A DNA stretch of 64,000 nucleotides, taken from positions 267,597-331,596 of the forward strand of contig JAJXZJ010000046.1 of the NCBI GenBank assembly GCA_021780105.1. The letters run 5' to 3'. This stretch comes from a bacterium (GTDB lineage: Bacteria > Verrucomicrobiota > Verrucomicrobiia > Limisphaerales > J093). Within the stretch, counting starts at the first letter, position 1. Every line of letters starts with the position of its first letter. Of this stretch, positions 40,175-49,158 are shown in pieces. A program made the translations under genes and the position numbers. The notes beneath the pieces are model-generated. The model was not told the DNA's origin. It did not search any database and saw only the letters and a list, made by a program, of their open reading frames with translations.

Positions 40175-41257
40175 TTATGGCAACCGTGATCCAGCGTCAA
40201 GGTCAAACCAGCCGCGGGTCCGGTTGCACACGTTGCAAACAGAAAGCATCACGGGCACTTCGACGAGCACGCCGACCACACACGCCAGCGCCGCGCCGGA
40301 ACTTGGGCCGAACAGCGTGATGGCCACCGCCACGGCGAGTTCAAAGAAGTTGCTCGCGCCGATGAGCGCCCCGGGTGACGCAACGTTGTGCGGCACGTTG
40401 AATTTGCGCATCAGCAGGTAGGTGAGGCTGGAATTGAAATAAACCTGAATCAAAATCGGGATCGCCAGCAGAATGACCGCGAACCATTTTGTCGTCAGGT
40501 TCTCGGCTTGGAAAGCGAAGATCAGGGCCAATGTCAACAACAGCGCCCACATCATCACCGGATGAAACTTCGGCAGGAAATTCTTCTCGAACCATTCCTT
40601 TCCGTGCGACTTGAGCAGCAGCGTCCGCGTCAGCCAGCCCGCCGTCAGCGGAATCACGATGAACACCACCACCGAGGTGATGAGCACTTTCGGCGGCACA
40701 ATCACATTCGCCACGCCGCACAGGAACATCACAATCGGCGCGAACGCCACGAGCATGATCAGATCGTTCACCGCCACTTGCACCAGCGTATAGACCGGGT
40801 CACCATCCGTGAGGTAAGACCAGACAAACACCATCGCCGTGCAGGGCGCGGCGGCGAGGATGATCAGGCCGGCCGTGTAATTCTTCGCCGTCTCCGGATC
40901 AATCCAGTGCGCAAAGATATGCTGCATGAAGAGCCATGCGAGGAAGGCCATGCTGAACGGCTTCACCAGCCAGTTGACAAACAGCGTCACCATCAGCCCC
41001 TTGGGCCGCTTCGCAATCCCGCCGATGGCGCTGAAATCCACCTTCAGCATCATCGGATAAATCATCAGCCACAGCAGGATGCCGATGGGCACGTTCACCT
41101 GTGAGCCTTGGCCGAACTCCAGTTTGCCCAGTGTGGCGGTGAGATCAGGAAACAGTTTGCCGAAGGCCACGCCCACGACCATGCACACCAGCACCCAGAC
41201 GGTGAGGTAGCGTTCAAAGAAAGCCAGTCGCTTCGGGGCTGTCGTTTCAGTGGACAT
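40175..41257 (-). CDS. acr3: ACR3-family arsenite efflux transporter
   Basis: A 360-residue, ten-helix protein with ACR3 landmarks FFERYLTVWVLVCMVVGV at the N terminus, helix 4 LAAAPCTAMVFVWSYLTDGDP with the essential cysteine (APCTAMVFVW), and ASNFFELAVAVAITLFG near the C terminus. Exports As(III) (and in some members Sb(III)) by proton exchange. It is 9 bp from the arsA gene, so the ATPase encoded there may energise it. Last of the classical ars genes before the sulfur/efflux part. Confidence 0.95.
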   Translation of the reverse strand: MSTETTAPKRLAFFERYLTVWVLVCMVVGVAFGKLFPDLTATLGKLEFGQGSQVNVPIGILLWLMIYPMMLKVDFSAIGGIAKRPKGLMVTLFVNWLVKPFSMAFLAWLFMQHIFAHWIDPETAKNYTAGLIILAAAPCTAMVFVWSYLTDGDPVYTLVQVAVNDLIMLVAFAPIVMFLCGVANVIVPPKVLITSVVVFIVIPLTAGWLTRTLLLKSHGKEWFEKNFLPKFHPVMMWALLLTLALIFAFQAENLTTKWFAVILLAIPILIQVYFNSSLTYLLMRKFNVPHNVASPGALIGASNFFELAVAVAITLFGPSSGAALACVVGVLVEVPVMLSVCNVCNRTRGWFDLDAGSRLP

Positions 41258-41266
41258 GATTCATTT

Positions 41267-43150
41267 TTATGGTTTGACAAGTTGTTGCAGGCGTTCCGGG
41301 CCGGTCGGTTCTTCTGTCACCCAAGACACGAGCGCCGTGCGCTGGGAAAGTTTCTCGACGACTTCGCGGACGTATTGCGTCTCGCCGCGTCCGCGCGCCA
41401 CGAGCAGCGGATCCCGCGAACTGCTGCCGGCAAAGCTCTGGTTGATGACCCACGCGAACGGTTCGATTTTGGCGCGGCGCAAATCGGCTTGCAGCATGGC
41501 CGCTTCGTGAACCGGCGTGGCTTCGGGCAGTGTCACCACCAGCACGCGGGTATAGTCGGCATCACGCAAACGGGGCAGGAGTTGCAGCACTTCTTCCGGC
41601 ATGTCGCTCGCCTTGCGCGCAATTTCCCGGTGATTGGATTCCGTGGCGTCCAGCAGCAGCAGCGTGTGACCGGTCGGTGCGGTGCCGAGCACCACAAAGG
41701 CGTCCTTGCCCTGCGCCACCGTGTGTGCGAAGGCGCGGAACACGGCGATTTCTTCCGTGCAGGGCGAACGCAAATCTTCTTCCAGCAGGGCGCGGCCATT
41801 TGCATCAAGGTTTTTTCCCGCCGTTGCCAGCACCTGTTCCACGTAAGCCTTTGTTTCCGCCTGCGGATCAATCCGGCTGACTTGCATTCCGGGAATTTTT
41901 CCCGCCGTCGCCGCAACGTGCGCCGCCGGGTCGGTGGTGCTCAAATGCACCTGACAGCCGCGCCGCGCCAGTTCCGTTGCAATCGCCGCCGCGATGGTGG
42001 TTTTGCCCACGCCGCCTTTGCCCATCGTCATGATGACGCCGTGTCCGGACCGGGCAATGTCATCCATCAATTCGGCGAGCGATTCCAGTTCCGGCAAAGT
42101 GGCGCAGACTTCCAAGTCTGCAGTATCGCGGATTTCCAATCCGCTGGCGTCGGTGATTGCCGAGCGTCCCGATTCTGTCGGCGCGTTGCCGGCTGGAAGC
42201 CGGCGATACGGCAGGTTGGAAACCTGCGCCACGTCCGAGCCGTGACCTTTCCGCGCCAGCGCCCGCAGTGCCGGAATGCCGACGAGGTTGTGCGACCGCA
42301 ACGGCACGCGGGTCAAAGGCAGCTTCGCCAGAAATTCGTCTGCCGCTGACAACGCCTCAGCGCCGCGTCGTTCCAAGGCGAGCGCCACCGGGTCGGAAGC
42401 GGAGGCTTGAAACAATCCGTTCAGGATGAGCCGCTGATTGGCCACGCCGATGGCCGCGAGTTCATCGCTCGTGCGTTCCGCTTCCGCCAGCGCCGCCCGT
42501 TGCGCCCGGCTCACCAGCGCCAGCGTGGTGCGTCCGCTGTCGGCGAGCGCCGCGACGGCGTTTTCGTAAATCACCCGTTGCTTCTCCAGACCCGCCAGCG
42601 GACCGAGACAGGAATTGCCCGTCGTGCTGCTGTCCAAAAACCCCGTCCACGCGCCCGGCAGTGACAACAAACGCAGCGTGTGCCCCGTCGGCGCGGTGTC
42701 AAAAATGACGTGGTCAAAGTCCGTCGTGGCTTCGGGTTGGCCGAGCAAGCGGGAGAATTCATCAAACGCCGCAATCTCCGTCGTGCAAGCGCCGGAGAGT
42801 TGTTCCTCCATGCCGCGCACGATGGCGTCCGGCAGCTTGCCGCGATACGGGCCGACCAGTTTTTCCCGATACGCCTGAGCTGCCGCCGCCGGATCAATGT
42901 TCAACGCCGCCAGTCGCGGCACATTTTCAATCTCCGTCGCGGTCGAAGTCAGACTGACGCCCAACACCTCATCCAGATTTGACGCCGGGTCCGTGCTGAC
43001 CAGCAGCACCCGCCGCCCGCCATCCGCCAGCGCAATGGCCGAAGCGCACGCCAGCGAGGTCTTTCCCACGCCGCCCTTGCCCGTGAAAAAAAGGAAGCGC
43101 GTCGGCACTTCCAGAAAACGGACCAAGGATTGTTCGGGGGCAATGTTCAT
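41267..43150 (-). CDS. arsA: Arsenite-stimulated ATPase, two-domain, with inserted repeat in the linker
   Basis: A 627-residue protein of two homologous P-loop halves: FTGKGGVGKTS (24-32) and MGKGGVGKTT (377-385). Each has the DTAPTGHTLR / GTAPTGHTLL signature. The three As(III)-binding cysteines of ArsA are present: Cys122 (ACTTEIAAFDEF), Cys181 (SCLGPLAGLEKQR) and the third in PCTEEIAVFRAF. The linker (residues about 307-350) is encoded by a hairpin-rich interspersed repeat (42102-42231) that keeps the frame. Length is somewhat above the usual 580-590 residues because of it. Drives arsenite pumping with Acr3 or ArsB. Confidence 0.95.
   Translation of the reverse strand: MNIAPEQSLVRFLEVPTRFLFFTGKGGVGKTSLACASAIALADGGRRVLLVSTDPASNLDEVLGVSLTSTATEIENVPRLAALNIDPAAAAQAYREKLVGPYRGKLPDAIVRGMEEQLSGACTTEIAAFDEFSRLLGQPEATTDFDHVIFDTAPTGHTLRLLSLPGAWTGFLDSSTTGNSCLGPLAGLEKQRVIYENAVAALADSGRTTLALVSRAQRAALAEAERTSDELAAIGVANQRLILNGLFQASASDPVALALERRGAEALSAADEFLAKLPLTRVPLRSHNLVGIPALRALARKGHGSDVAQVSNLPYRRLPAGNAPTESGRSAITDASGLEIRDTADLEVCATLPELESLAELMDDIARSGHGVIMTMGKGGVGKTTIAAAIATELARRGCQVHLSTTDPAAHVAATAGKIPGMQVSRIDPQAETKAYVEQVLATAGKNLDANGRALLEEDLRSPCTEEIAVFRAFAHTVAQGKDAFVVLGTAPTGHTLLLLDATESNHREIARKASDMPEEVLQLLPRLRDADYTRVLVVTLPEATPVHEAAMLQADLRRAKIEPFAWVINQSFAGSSSRDPLLVARGRGETQYVREVVEKLSQRTALVSWVTEEPTGPERLQQLVKP
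42102..42231. repeat. Hairpin repeat element inserted in arsA linker
   Basis: A 130-bp element made of short inverted repeats: GCAGACTT-CC-AAGTCTGC (42104-42121), GCGGATT-TCC-AATCCGC (42129-42145), GCCGGCT-GGA-AGCCGGC (42187-42203) and GCAGGTT-GGA-AACCTGC (42211-42227). The two ends form an imperfect terminal inverted repeat (GGCGCAGACTTCC against GGCGCAGGTTTCC). Translated in the arsA frame it gives SNLPYRRLPAG and GLEIRDTADLEV, peptides that are familiar decodings of interspersed repeats in Pedosphaera-type genomes. The second copy of the type is at 63158-63254. Confidence 0.8.
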
Positions 43151-43159
43151 TTCAATGCT

Positions 43160-43534
43160 TCAGCAAGTTCCGCCACCGCAGCAGCAATCCGACTTCGCGG
43201 GTGCCGCCGCTGCCGTGGCTTTCAGTTTGAACCACGCCGCCAGTTCGGTGCGGTCGGGATAACGTCCCGTCGTCGCCACCTTGCCGTTGAGCAAAATCAC
43301 CGGCAACGCCGCTTCGCCCTTTTCCGTCAACGCGTTTTTCACCAGTTCGTTTTCCACGAACGCCGCCGGGTTCTGCGAAAGGTTGTGCCGTTGCACAATC
43401 ACGTCCTCGGCTTTGAGCCAGTCGAGATCAGCGGCGAATTGCACGAGCTTGGTGTCAACGTCCGGCCCGCAGATGCCGGTCGAGCAGCACATGGCAGGGT
43501 CGAACACATGGAGGATTTGCGTGGTGGGTTTCAT
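43160..43534 (-). CDS. arsD: Arsenic metallochaperone ArsD
   Basis: A 124-residue protein with the ArsD signature HVFDPAMCCSTGICGPDVDTKLVQFAADLDWLK (landmarks MCCSTGICG), giving Cys12/13/18-type arsenite ligands, and a C-terminal SDCCCGGGTC run of vicinal cysteines. Middle part VQRHNLSQNPAAFVENELVKNALTEKGEAALPVILLNGKVATTGRYPDRTELAAWF is standard (thioredoxin fold). Hands arsenite to ArsA. Lies 9 bp from both neighbours. Confidence 0.95.
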   Translation of the reverse strand: MKPTTQILHVFDPAMCCSTGICGPDVDTKLVQFAADLDWLKAEDVIVQRHNLSQNPAAFVENELVKNALTEKGEAALPVILLNGKVATTGRYPDRTELAAWFKLKATAAAAPAKSDCCCGGGTC

Positions 43535-43543
43535 AAAATAGTT

Positions 43544-43978
43544 TCAGGCGCTGGAGGCGGATTTTTTGAGCCATTCCAGAATCTTCGCTTCAATCTGGTC
43601 GCGCACGTCCCGGAACTTTTGCAACTGTTCCGCTGCCGTGCCGTCGGCCGCGGCAGGGTCTTCAAACGGCCAGTAAAGGCGTTGCATCGCAAACGGGAAA
43701 ATGTGCGGACAGTTCTTTTGCGCCTGCTCGCAGACGATGCTGGCAATTTGAATGGTGGTCTTGCCCAAAAACACATCCAGTCCCTTTGCCTGCTGGCCGG
43801 CAATGTCCAGGCCAACCTCGTTCATGACGCGCACCGTCAACGGGTGAACCGCCGTCGGCTCAAGCCCGGCGCTCACGGCTTCAAGCCGCTCCCCGCCATG
43901 CTTGGGCAAAAACGCTTCCGCCATCTGGCTGCGGGCGGCGTTGTGCGTGCAAAGGAACAGGACGCTTTCTTTCGACAT
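43544..43978 (-). CDS. arsC: Arsenate reductase, low-molecular-weight phosphatase type (copy 2)
   Basis: A 144-residue protein with the phosphatase-like P-loop [17 protein letters not shown] and the redox pair VCEQAQKNC (C-x6-C), as in thioredoxin-coupled ArsC. Reduces arsenate to arsenite, relaying the disulfide out through the C-x6-C segment. The P-loop CTHNAARS differs from copy 1 (CTGNSCRS) in lacking a second cysteine. The [23 protein letters not shown] segment is family-typical. Sits between arsM and arsD. Confidence 0.92.
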   Translation of the reverse strand: MSKESVLFLCTHNAARSQMAEAFLPKHGGERLEAVSAGLEPTAVHPLTVRVMNEVGLDIAGQQAKGLDVFLGKTTIQIASIVCEQAQKNCPHIFPFAMQRLYWPFEDPAAADGTAAEQLQKFRDVRDQIEAKILEWLKKSASSA

Positions 43979-43985
43979 GGCAATT

Positions 43986-44831
43986 TCAGGTTGGCATGCG
44001 CGCGGTGATTTCCAGGCTGGTGACGTAGTCGCCGGGCTTGGTTCCGGGCGGCAGTTGCGCCGCGATTTTCAAATAGAGGGGGTCCTGGCCTTGCATCAAC
44101 GCATCCACGTAGCCGGCCTTGGGATTTAACCTCAAGTCCGCCAGTCCGGCGTCGCGCGCCATGCGCTCCGTCTCCGACACCAGCACCGCGCCGGCCACGC
44201 AACCCACCAGCGCCTCAACCATCTTCAGCACTTCGGACGGCAAGGGTTTCAGCAACGCCAAGTCCGACACCGCCACCCGTCCGCCGGGCTTGAGCACGCG
44301 CGCAATCTCGCGCCAGACCTGCGGCTTGTCGGGCGAGAGATTGAGAACGCAGTTGGAGATGACCACATCCACGCTGTCATCAGCCACCGGCAGATGTTCG
44401 ATTTCGCCAAGCCGGAACTCGACGTTGTCCAGCCCGGTGCGCTCGCGGTAAGTGGCGATGTTCCGGCGTGCCTTGGCCAGCATCTCCGGCGTCATGTCCA
44501 CGCCGATGACCCGGCCCGTCGGGCCGACCTTGGGGCCGGCGACAAACGCATCGAAGCCGGCGCCGCTGCCCAGATCGAGCAGCACTTCGCCGGGGCGCAA
44601 GGCCGCCAACGCGCCGGGATTGCCGCACGACAAGCCGATGTTCGCGCCCTCCGGCAGCGCCGACAATTCCGCGTCCGCGTAGCCGATCTGCCGGGCCAGG
44701 CCGGCCGCGTCCGTGATGGTCATGCCGCCACAGCAACTCGATTGGCGGCGTTCGCTGCCTTGTTGGGCAATCTGGCCGTAACCTTCGCGGATCATCCGCC
44801 GCACTGTTTCAGGATCAGTTTGTGGAGTCAT
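43986..44831 (-). CDS. arsM: Arsenite S-adenosylmethionine methyltransferase
   Basis: A 281-residue protein starting at the ATG at 44831 (SD-poor; chosen by similarity to the family start). Features: the cysteine pair SSCCGG, motif [52 protein letters not shown] (landmarks [11 protein letters not shown]) with the As-binding cysteine, and [15 protein letters not shown] with another. Methylates arsenite to mono-, di- and trimethylated forms. A truncated relative lies at 23130-23310. Ten bp downstream of arsC copy 1. Confidence 0.94.
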   Translation of the reverse strand: MTPQTDPETVRRMIREGYGQIAQQGSERRQSSCCGGMTITDAAGLARQIGYADAELSALPEGANIGLSCGNPGALAALRPGEVLLDLGSGAGFDAFVAGPKVGPTGRVIGVDMTPEMLAKARRNIATYRERTGLDNVEFRLGEIEHLPVADDSVDVVISNCVLNLSPDKPQVWREIARVLKPGGRVAVSDLALLKPLPSEVLKMVEALVGCVAGAVLVSETERMARDAGLADLRLNPKAGYVDALMQGQDPLYLKIAAQLPPGTKPGDYVTSLEITARMPT

Positions 44832-44841
44832 AATCGTTTGG

Positions 44842-45291
44842 TTATTGTTTTGTGTCGCCCGCTTTCGCCTGGTCGCGGCGACCGGCGGCATAAGCTTCAA
44901 ACACGCGCTTGATTTCGTCCCGCACGCGGCGGAACACCGCCAATTTTCCCTCGTCCGTGCCGGTGGCGCGGGCCGGGTCGTCAAAGCCCCAATGGTGCCG
45001 GTTCACCTGGCCAGGAAACATCGGGCAAGCCTGGTCGGCATTGCCGCAAACCGTGATGACGGTTTCGATCGGCTGTTTCAGAAATTCATCCATGTGCTTC
45101 GAGCGATGGCCGGAAATATCAATGCCGATTTCCTTCATCACCTGAATGGCGAGCGGATGGACATAGCCCGCCGGTTTCGAGCCGGCGCTTTGCACGTTGA
45201 GTGAATCCCCTGCGGCCGCGCGCAGGATGCCTTCAGCGAGATGACTGCGGCAGGAGTTGCCGGTGCACAGGACGAGGACGGTCGGTTTCAT
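44842..45291 (-). CDS. arsC: Arsenate reductase, low-molecular-weight phosphatase type (copy 1)
   Basis: A 149-residue protein. ATG 45291 overlaps the arsR stop in an ATGA; ATGs at 45300 and 45312 would overlap arsR more. P-loop [17 protein letters not shown], redox pair VCGNADQAC (C-x6-C), and the [24 protein letters not shown] segment ([15 protein letters not shown]) identify the thioredoxin-type ArsC. Two ArsC genes in one operon suggests different reductant partners or expression dosage; the sequence does not decide. Confidence 0.93.
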   Translation of the reverse strand: MKPTVLVLCTGNSCRSHLAEGILRAAAGDSLNVQSAGSKPAGYVHPLAIQVMKEIGIDISGHRSKHMDEFLKQPIETVITVCGNADQACPMFPGQVNRHHWGFDDPARATGTDEGKLAVFRRVRDEIKRVFEAYAAGRRDQAKAGDTKQ

Positions 45292-45653
45292 TTTTTGCAT
45301 TGTCGTTTGCATAATTCAGCCGGGTCCTGTTGGAGTATTTTTTTTAGTTGCTGGTTGTCGGCTAAAACTTGCGGGGCGTCGGCGTTGGATTTTTCAATCC
45401 AGTTCAGTGCCTCGCGCACCATCGCCGGGGCGTCCTTGCCCGGCAGTTGGTAAAAAATCCAGCGCGCCTCTTTCCGCGACTCCACCAGCCCGGCCTGGTA
45501 GAGAATGGACAGGTGCTTGGAGACGGTGGACACCGCCAGCCCAAACAACTCGGTGATCTGGCAGACGCACAGCTCACCCTTTCGCAACGCCAGCAGCGTG
45601 CGGACGCGTTTCTCGTCCGCCAGCGCCTTGGTGATTCGAATAAATTCGCGCAT
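45288..45653 (-). CDS. arsR: ArsR-family repressor (copy 1), first gene of the ars operon
   Basis: A 121-residue winged-helix protein: [65 protein letters not shown] (landmarks [22 protein letters not shown]). 'ELCVCQI' is the ArsR metalloid site. It has an extended cysteine-containing tail (CKRQCKK). The ATG at 45653 is preferred over a GTG at 45665, because the GTG would lie inside the -10. Leads the 22-kb minus-strand island. Confidence 0.93.
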   Translation of the reverse strand: MREFIRITKALADEKRVRTLLALRKGELCVCQITELFGLAVSTVSKHLSILYQAGLVESRKEARWIFYQLPGKDAPAMVREALNWIEKSNADAPQVLADNQQLKKILQQDPAELCKRQCKK

Positions 45654-45663
45654 GTCGCCCGGC

Positions 45664-45693
45664 ACTATATTTCGTCATTTGGCGAAACGTCAA
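45664..45693 (-). promoter_or_regulatory. arsR: ars operon promoter with operator in the spacer
   Basis: On the minus strand TTGACG (45688-45693) and TATAGT (45664-45669) are 18 bp apart, and the whole spacer is an inverted repeat, TTTCGTCATTTGGCGAAA on the plus strand (45670-45687, half-sites TTTCG/CGAAA). The ATG lies about 10 bp past the -10, so the transcript would be almost leaderless. The operator differs from the TTAG/CTAA type in front of arsR copy 2, so the two repressors probably have separate targets. Confidence 0.7.
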
Positions 45694-45863
45694 GAAGACT
45701 TTGATACTTTGCGGTCGTCCCGCGCGCCGCGACCAGGCCGGGGGCATCGGGGCAACGAACCGCGTTTTCCGTCGCGTGGGCGCGGAAATGGCGACGACAA
45801 ACAGTTGCCTTTTTTGGTGAATACCGACAGGCTGGCGCAATCTAACGGTTAGTTGATAAACGC

Positions 45864-46559
45864 ATGAACATGAAATATTGCTCCGACCTGACGAAGCGGC
45901 TGGCGCTGCTTCTCGCCCTGGGCGTGGGATTTGCCACGCACAACCTCCACGCCCAAGACCTCGCTCCGCTGCCCCTGAAACTGCCGATTCCGGCGTTCAT
46001 GGGCACGCCGCCGGACATGCAGCAAATGGGACCGGAAGTGGAGAAGCTCAGTGACAAGCCGCGCGCGCCGTTCATGGCGCCCAAGGGCTGCGTCAACCTT
46101 GCGTTCAAGAAAAAGGTGACCAGCAGCGACAAGTCGCCCATCACCGGATCGCTGGATCTGGTCACCGATGGCGACAAGGAGGCCAGCGACAATTCCTTTG
46201 TCGAACTGCACAAGAAGACGCAATGGGTGCAGGTTGACCTGGGGACCGAAGCCAAGATTTACGCCATCATCGTCTGGCACGCGCACAACACGTTCCAAGT
46301 CTATCACGACGTCGTGGTGCAGATTTCCGACGATCCCGATTTCACGAAGGACGTGACCACAGTCTATAACAACGACGTGGACAATACTTCGGGCCTGGGC
46401 ATCGGCACGGACAAGGAATACTTTGAGGATTATCAAGGGCGGTTGATGCCGGTGAAGGGCGTCAAGGGCCGTTACGTGCGTTGCTACAGCAAGGGCAGCA
46501 CTTACAGCGCGCTCAACCGCTACACGGAAGTCGAAGTTTGGGGACTGCCTGCGGAATGA
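45864..46559 (+). CDS. Secreted discoidin-like (F5/8 type C) domain protein
   Basis: A 231-residue protein with a signal peptide (RLALLLALGVGFATHNLHAQ) and, from about residue 75, a beta-sandwich of the discoidin/galactose-binding type: VNLAFKKKVTSSDKSPITGSLDLVTDGDKE, WVQVDLGTEAKIYAIIVWHAH, DVVVQISDDPDF and a final GRYVRCYSKGST...YTEVEVWGL (landmarks WVQVDLG, RYVRCY). It binds carbohydrate or a cell surface ligand in relatives; here no ligand can be named. Shares an ATGA overlap with the next gene, so it may work with that membrane protein. Separated from arsR by 210 bp with divergent direction. Confidence 0.82.
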   Translation: MNMKYCSDLTKRLALLLALGVGFATHNLHAQDLAPLPLKLPIPAFMGTPPDMQQMGPEVEKLSDKPRAPFMAPKGCVNLAFKKKVTSSDKSPITGSLDLVTDGDKEASDNSFVELHKKTQWVQVDLGTEAKIYAIIVWHAHNTFQVYHDVVVQISDDPDFTKDVTTVYNNDVDNTSGLGIGTDKEYFEDYQGRLMPVKGVKGRYVRCYSKGSTYSALNRYTEVEVWGLPAE

Positions 46560-48124
46560 ACCGCTGGCTGACGCTGGGTTTGTTGCTGGCCGTCGCCGCG
46601 GCCCTGCTGCTGCGTCTCCCGCATCTCAACCAGCGTCCGCTTCACACCGACGAGTCGGTTCACGCCGTCAAGTTTCTGGGGCTGTGGGAAGGTCGGGGTT
46701 ATCGGTATGACCCCAACGAGTACCACGGCCCCATTCTTTATTATGTCACGCTGCCGTTCGTCTGGCTGAGCGGCGCCCGAGGCGCGGCTGCGGTTGAGGC
46801 GTCCGCGCTCCGCATGGTGCCGTTGGTGTTTGGCGTCGGACTGATCCTGCTCCTGCCGCTGCTGGGCGACGCCCTCGGCCGCCCGGCGGTCTTCTGGGCC
46901 GCGCTATGGACGGCGGTTTCGCCGGCGTTCGTCTTCTACAGCCGGTATTACATTCACGAGCTGCTGCTGGTTTTTTTCACGCTGCTGTTGCTGGCCGCTG
47001 GCTGGCGCTACCTGCAAACGCGGCGTCTCGGCTGGGCGTTGCTGGCGGGCGCGGTGCTCGGGTTGATGCATGCCACCAAGGAGACGTTCGTCTTCAACCT
47101 CGTCGCGTTGGCGGCGGCGGCGGTGCTGGCGGGAGCGTGGGAGCACTGGCGCGCCGGCGCCTTGTGGTTTCCCGAACTGAGGTTGCGCCGGCGGCATTTG
47201 CTCGCCGCGCTGGCGGTGGCGGCAGTTGTTTCCGTCGTCTTCTTCACCTCATGCTTCACCAATGCCAGCGGCCCGCTGGATTCCATCCGCACCTATTTGC
47301 CGTGGCTCCACCGGGCCGGCGGGGCGTCGCCGCACGAACATCCGTGGCCGTTTTACTTCAAACGGCTGCTGTGGTTCCACAAGGCTGGAGGACCGGTCTG
47401 GACCGAAGTGCTGATCTGGCTGCTGGCCATCGTGGGATTGGCGGCGGCGTTTACGAGCCATCCATTGAACGGCGTCAACCTGCGTTTCGTCCGGTTCCTT
47501 GGGTTCTACACGCTGTGCCTCACGGCCATTTACAACGTGCTTCCTTACAAAACGCCGTGGTGCGTGCTGGGCTTCCACCACGGTTTCATCCTGCTGGCTG
47601 GCGTGGGCGCAGTCGCTTTGCTCGCGTGGTGCGGACGCCGTCGGTGGCTGGCGGTCGTGATCGCGCTGGCGCTGTTCGCAGGTGCGGTTCAACTGGCGGC
47701 GCAGGCCCGGCGCGCAGCCATCACCTTCGCCGCCGATCCGCGCAATCCGTGGGTTTACGCCCACACGTCACCCGACCTCCTGCGCCTGGTGGCACAGATC
47801 AACGCGATCACCGCCACCCAGGCGCAGCCGGACCAGACGCTCATCAAGGTCTTTGCCCGTGGAGGCGATTATTGGCCGCTGCCGTGGTATTTGCGCGCCT
47901 ACCCGCACGTCGGCTGGTGGTCGGAAGTTCCTCCCGATCCTTACGCGCCCATCATCGTGGCCAGCTCCTCGCTCAACGCCAATCTCGATGAGAAGTCCGA
48001 CAAACGCTTCCTGATGGTCGGCCTTTTCCAGCAGCGTCCCGGCGTGGGGATGGAACTCTATGTCGAGTTCAACCTTTGGAAGAAATACCTCGAAATGCGC
48101 CCGCCGCCGAAGGACGAGGAATGA
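46556..48124 (+). CDS. Agl23-like membrane protein (flippase-associated, GT39-type)
   Basis: A 522-residue integral membrane protein with about ten helices. The N-terminal lumen-loop motif RPLHTDESVHAVKFLGLWEGRGYRYDPNEYHGPILYYVTLPFV (landmarks HTDESVHA, YDPNEYHGPILYY) is the signature of the TIGR03663/Agl23 family, a branch of glycosyltransferase-39-like membrane proteins. Relatives in archaea are linked to N-glycosylation; in bacteria the role is unknown. The final soluble part (residues about 400-522) is periplasmic. Convergent with the membrane protein gene ending 6 bp away. Confidence 0.82.
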   Translation: MNRWLTLGLLLAVAAALLLRLPHLNQRPLHTDESVHAVKFLGLWEGRGYRYDPNEYHGPILYYVTLPFVWLSGARGAAAVEASALRMVPLVFGVGLILLLPLLGDALGRPAVFWAALWTAVSPAFVFYSRYYIHELLLVFFTLLLLAAGWRYLQTRRLGWALLAGAVLGLMHATKETFVFNLVALAAAAVLAGAWEHWRAGALWFPELRLRRRHLLAALAVAAVVSVVFFTSCFTNASGPLDSIRTYLPWLHRAGGASPHEHPWPFYFKRLLWFHKAGGPVWTEVLIWLLAIVGLAAAFTSHPLNGVNLRFVRFLGFYTLCLTAIYNVLPYKTPWCVLGFHHGFILLAGVGAVALLAWCGRRRWLAVVIALALFAGAVQLAAQARRAAITFAADPRNPWVYAHTSPDLLRLVAQINAITATQAQPDQTLIKVFARGGDYWPLPWYLRAYPHVGWWSEVPPDPYAPIIVASSSLNANLDEKSDKRFLMVGLFQQRPGVGMELYVEFNLWKKYLEMRPPPKDEE

Positions 48125-48129
48125 GTTTT

Positions 48130-49158
48130 TTACGGCTGGGCTGGCCCGTCAGCCACCGACGGTGTTGGTTTTGGTGGAACACCGGCCGGTTTGAAATAGC
48201 GCCGCACCCAGAGCAGCAGGACCAGCCACAGCCCGGCGCCGCCGGCGGAGAGCCAGGCCATCGTTGGGCCGGTCAGGAAACCCAGGCTCCGCATCTGCTC
48301 AATCTGTTGCTCCGGATACCCCATCACGCGATACATCTCCAAAGGATCCACGCGCAGGAAGGTGACCAGGCACGAAGCGGCGAAGACAATCATTGCGATG
48401 AAGATGAACCACCAGCCCGCCAACTGCCGCCGATAGGTTGCCCAGGCCGCCCAGGCCCAGGCTGCAGCCAGCAGCACAAAAGCCAAGGCCGCGCCGGGTC
48501 CCGTAACCAGTTTGCCGAACAGTGGCAACGCGCTCATCCCGGCCAGCGGCATGGCCAGCATCCCAATCGCCCCGGACGCCAGCCAGAGACACAAGGCCAG
48601 CAGCGGCAACGGACAGCCGTCGGTCCAACTCGGCCGCGGGTTCCTGGCCTCGCAGGTCGCCTTGACGTGCCGGCTGCCGTAGAACCACACGAAGATCGCC
48701 GGCAAGGCGACGAAGACGATTCCCAGAACGACCAGCATCGTTACCATCATTGCGGCCAGGGCGGCGTGCGGCATCGTCGCGCCGGTTGGTCCCGGCGTTG
48801 CCAGGAGGCGCGGCAGCAGGATGATCTGAAACGCCATGCTGAACACACCGATGATCAACCAACTCCACGCGCCGACCAGCGTCAGCGCCCGCGCCCAGCG
48901 CCGGGTCATGATCGAGCCGATGCCCAGACAGACCAACACCATTGCCAGTGTTCCATACACGGCCAGCACGAAGGCCAGCGATGGGGGATAAACGGCGCCG
49001 GCTTGTTGTCGGGCGGCGATATGTTGCGCGAAAAATATGAGCGGAATCATCAGCGCGATGAACCCGCCCAGGATGATCTGGACGATGCCGAAGGCCACCA
49101 GACCGGCGTGACGGTCTTTGTAGGCTGGCGGAGCAGGGGAGGCGTCGGGAGCGTTCAT
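48130..49158 (-). CDS. Uncharacterised polytopic membrane protein
   Basis: A 342-residue protein with about eight hydrophobic helices (GLVAFGIVQIILGGFIALMIPLIFF; LAFVLAVYGTLAMVLVCLGIG; LAAMMVTMLVVLGIVFVALPAIFVWFY; FVLLAAAWAWAAWATY and others) and cytoplasmic ends (APPAYKDRH at the N terminus; KPAGVPPKPTPS at the C terminus). No motif I can link to function. Ends 6 bp from the Agl23-like gene and starts 279 bp from a secreted protein gene. Confidence 0.68.
   Translation of the reverse strand: MNAPDASPAPPAYKDRHAGLVAFGIVQIILGGFIALMIPLIFFAQHIAARQQAGAVYPPSLAFVLAVYGTLAMVLVCLGIGSIMTRRWARALTLVGAWSWLIIGVFSMAFQIILLPRLLATPGPTGATMPHAALAAMMVTMLVVLGIVFVALPAIFVWFYGSRHVKATCEARNPRPSWTDGCPLPLLALCLWLASGAIGMLAMPLAGMSALPLFGKLVTGPGAALAFVLLAAAWAWAAWATYRRQLAGWWFIFIAMIVFAASCLVTFLRVDPLEMYRVMGYPEQQIEQMRSLGFLTGPTMAWLSAGGAGLWLVLLLWVRRYFKPAGVPPKPTPSVADGPAQP

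Noticed and set aside
42102..42231. Possible CRISPR array from the regular short hairpins in arsA
   Set aside because: The units differ in sequence, have no constant repeat or spacers, and lie inside a coding gene.
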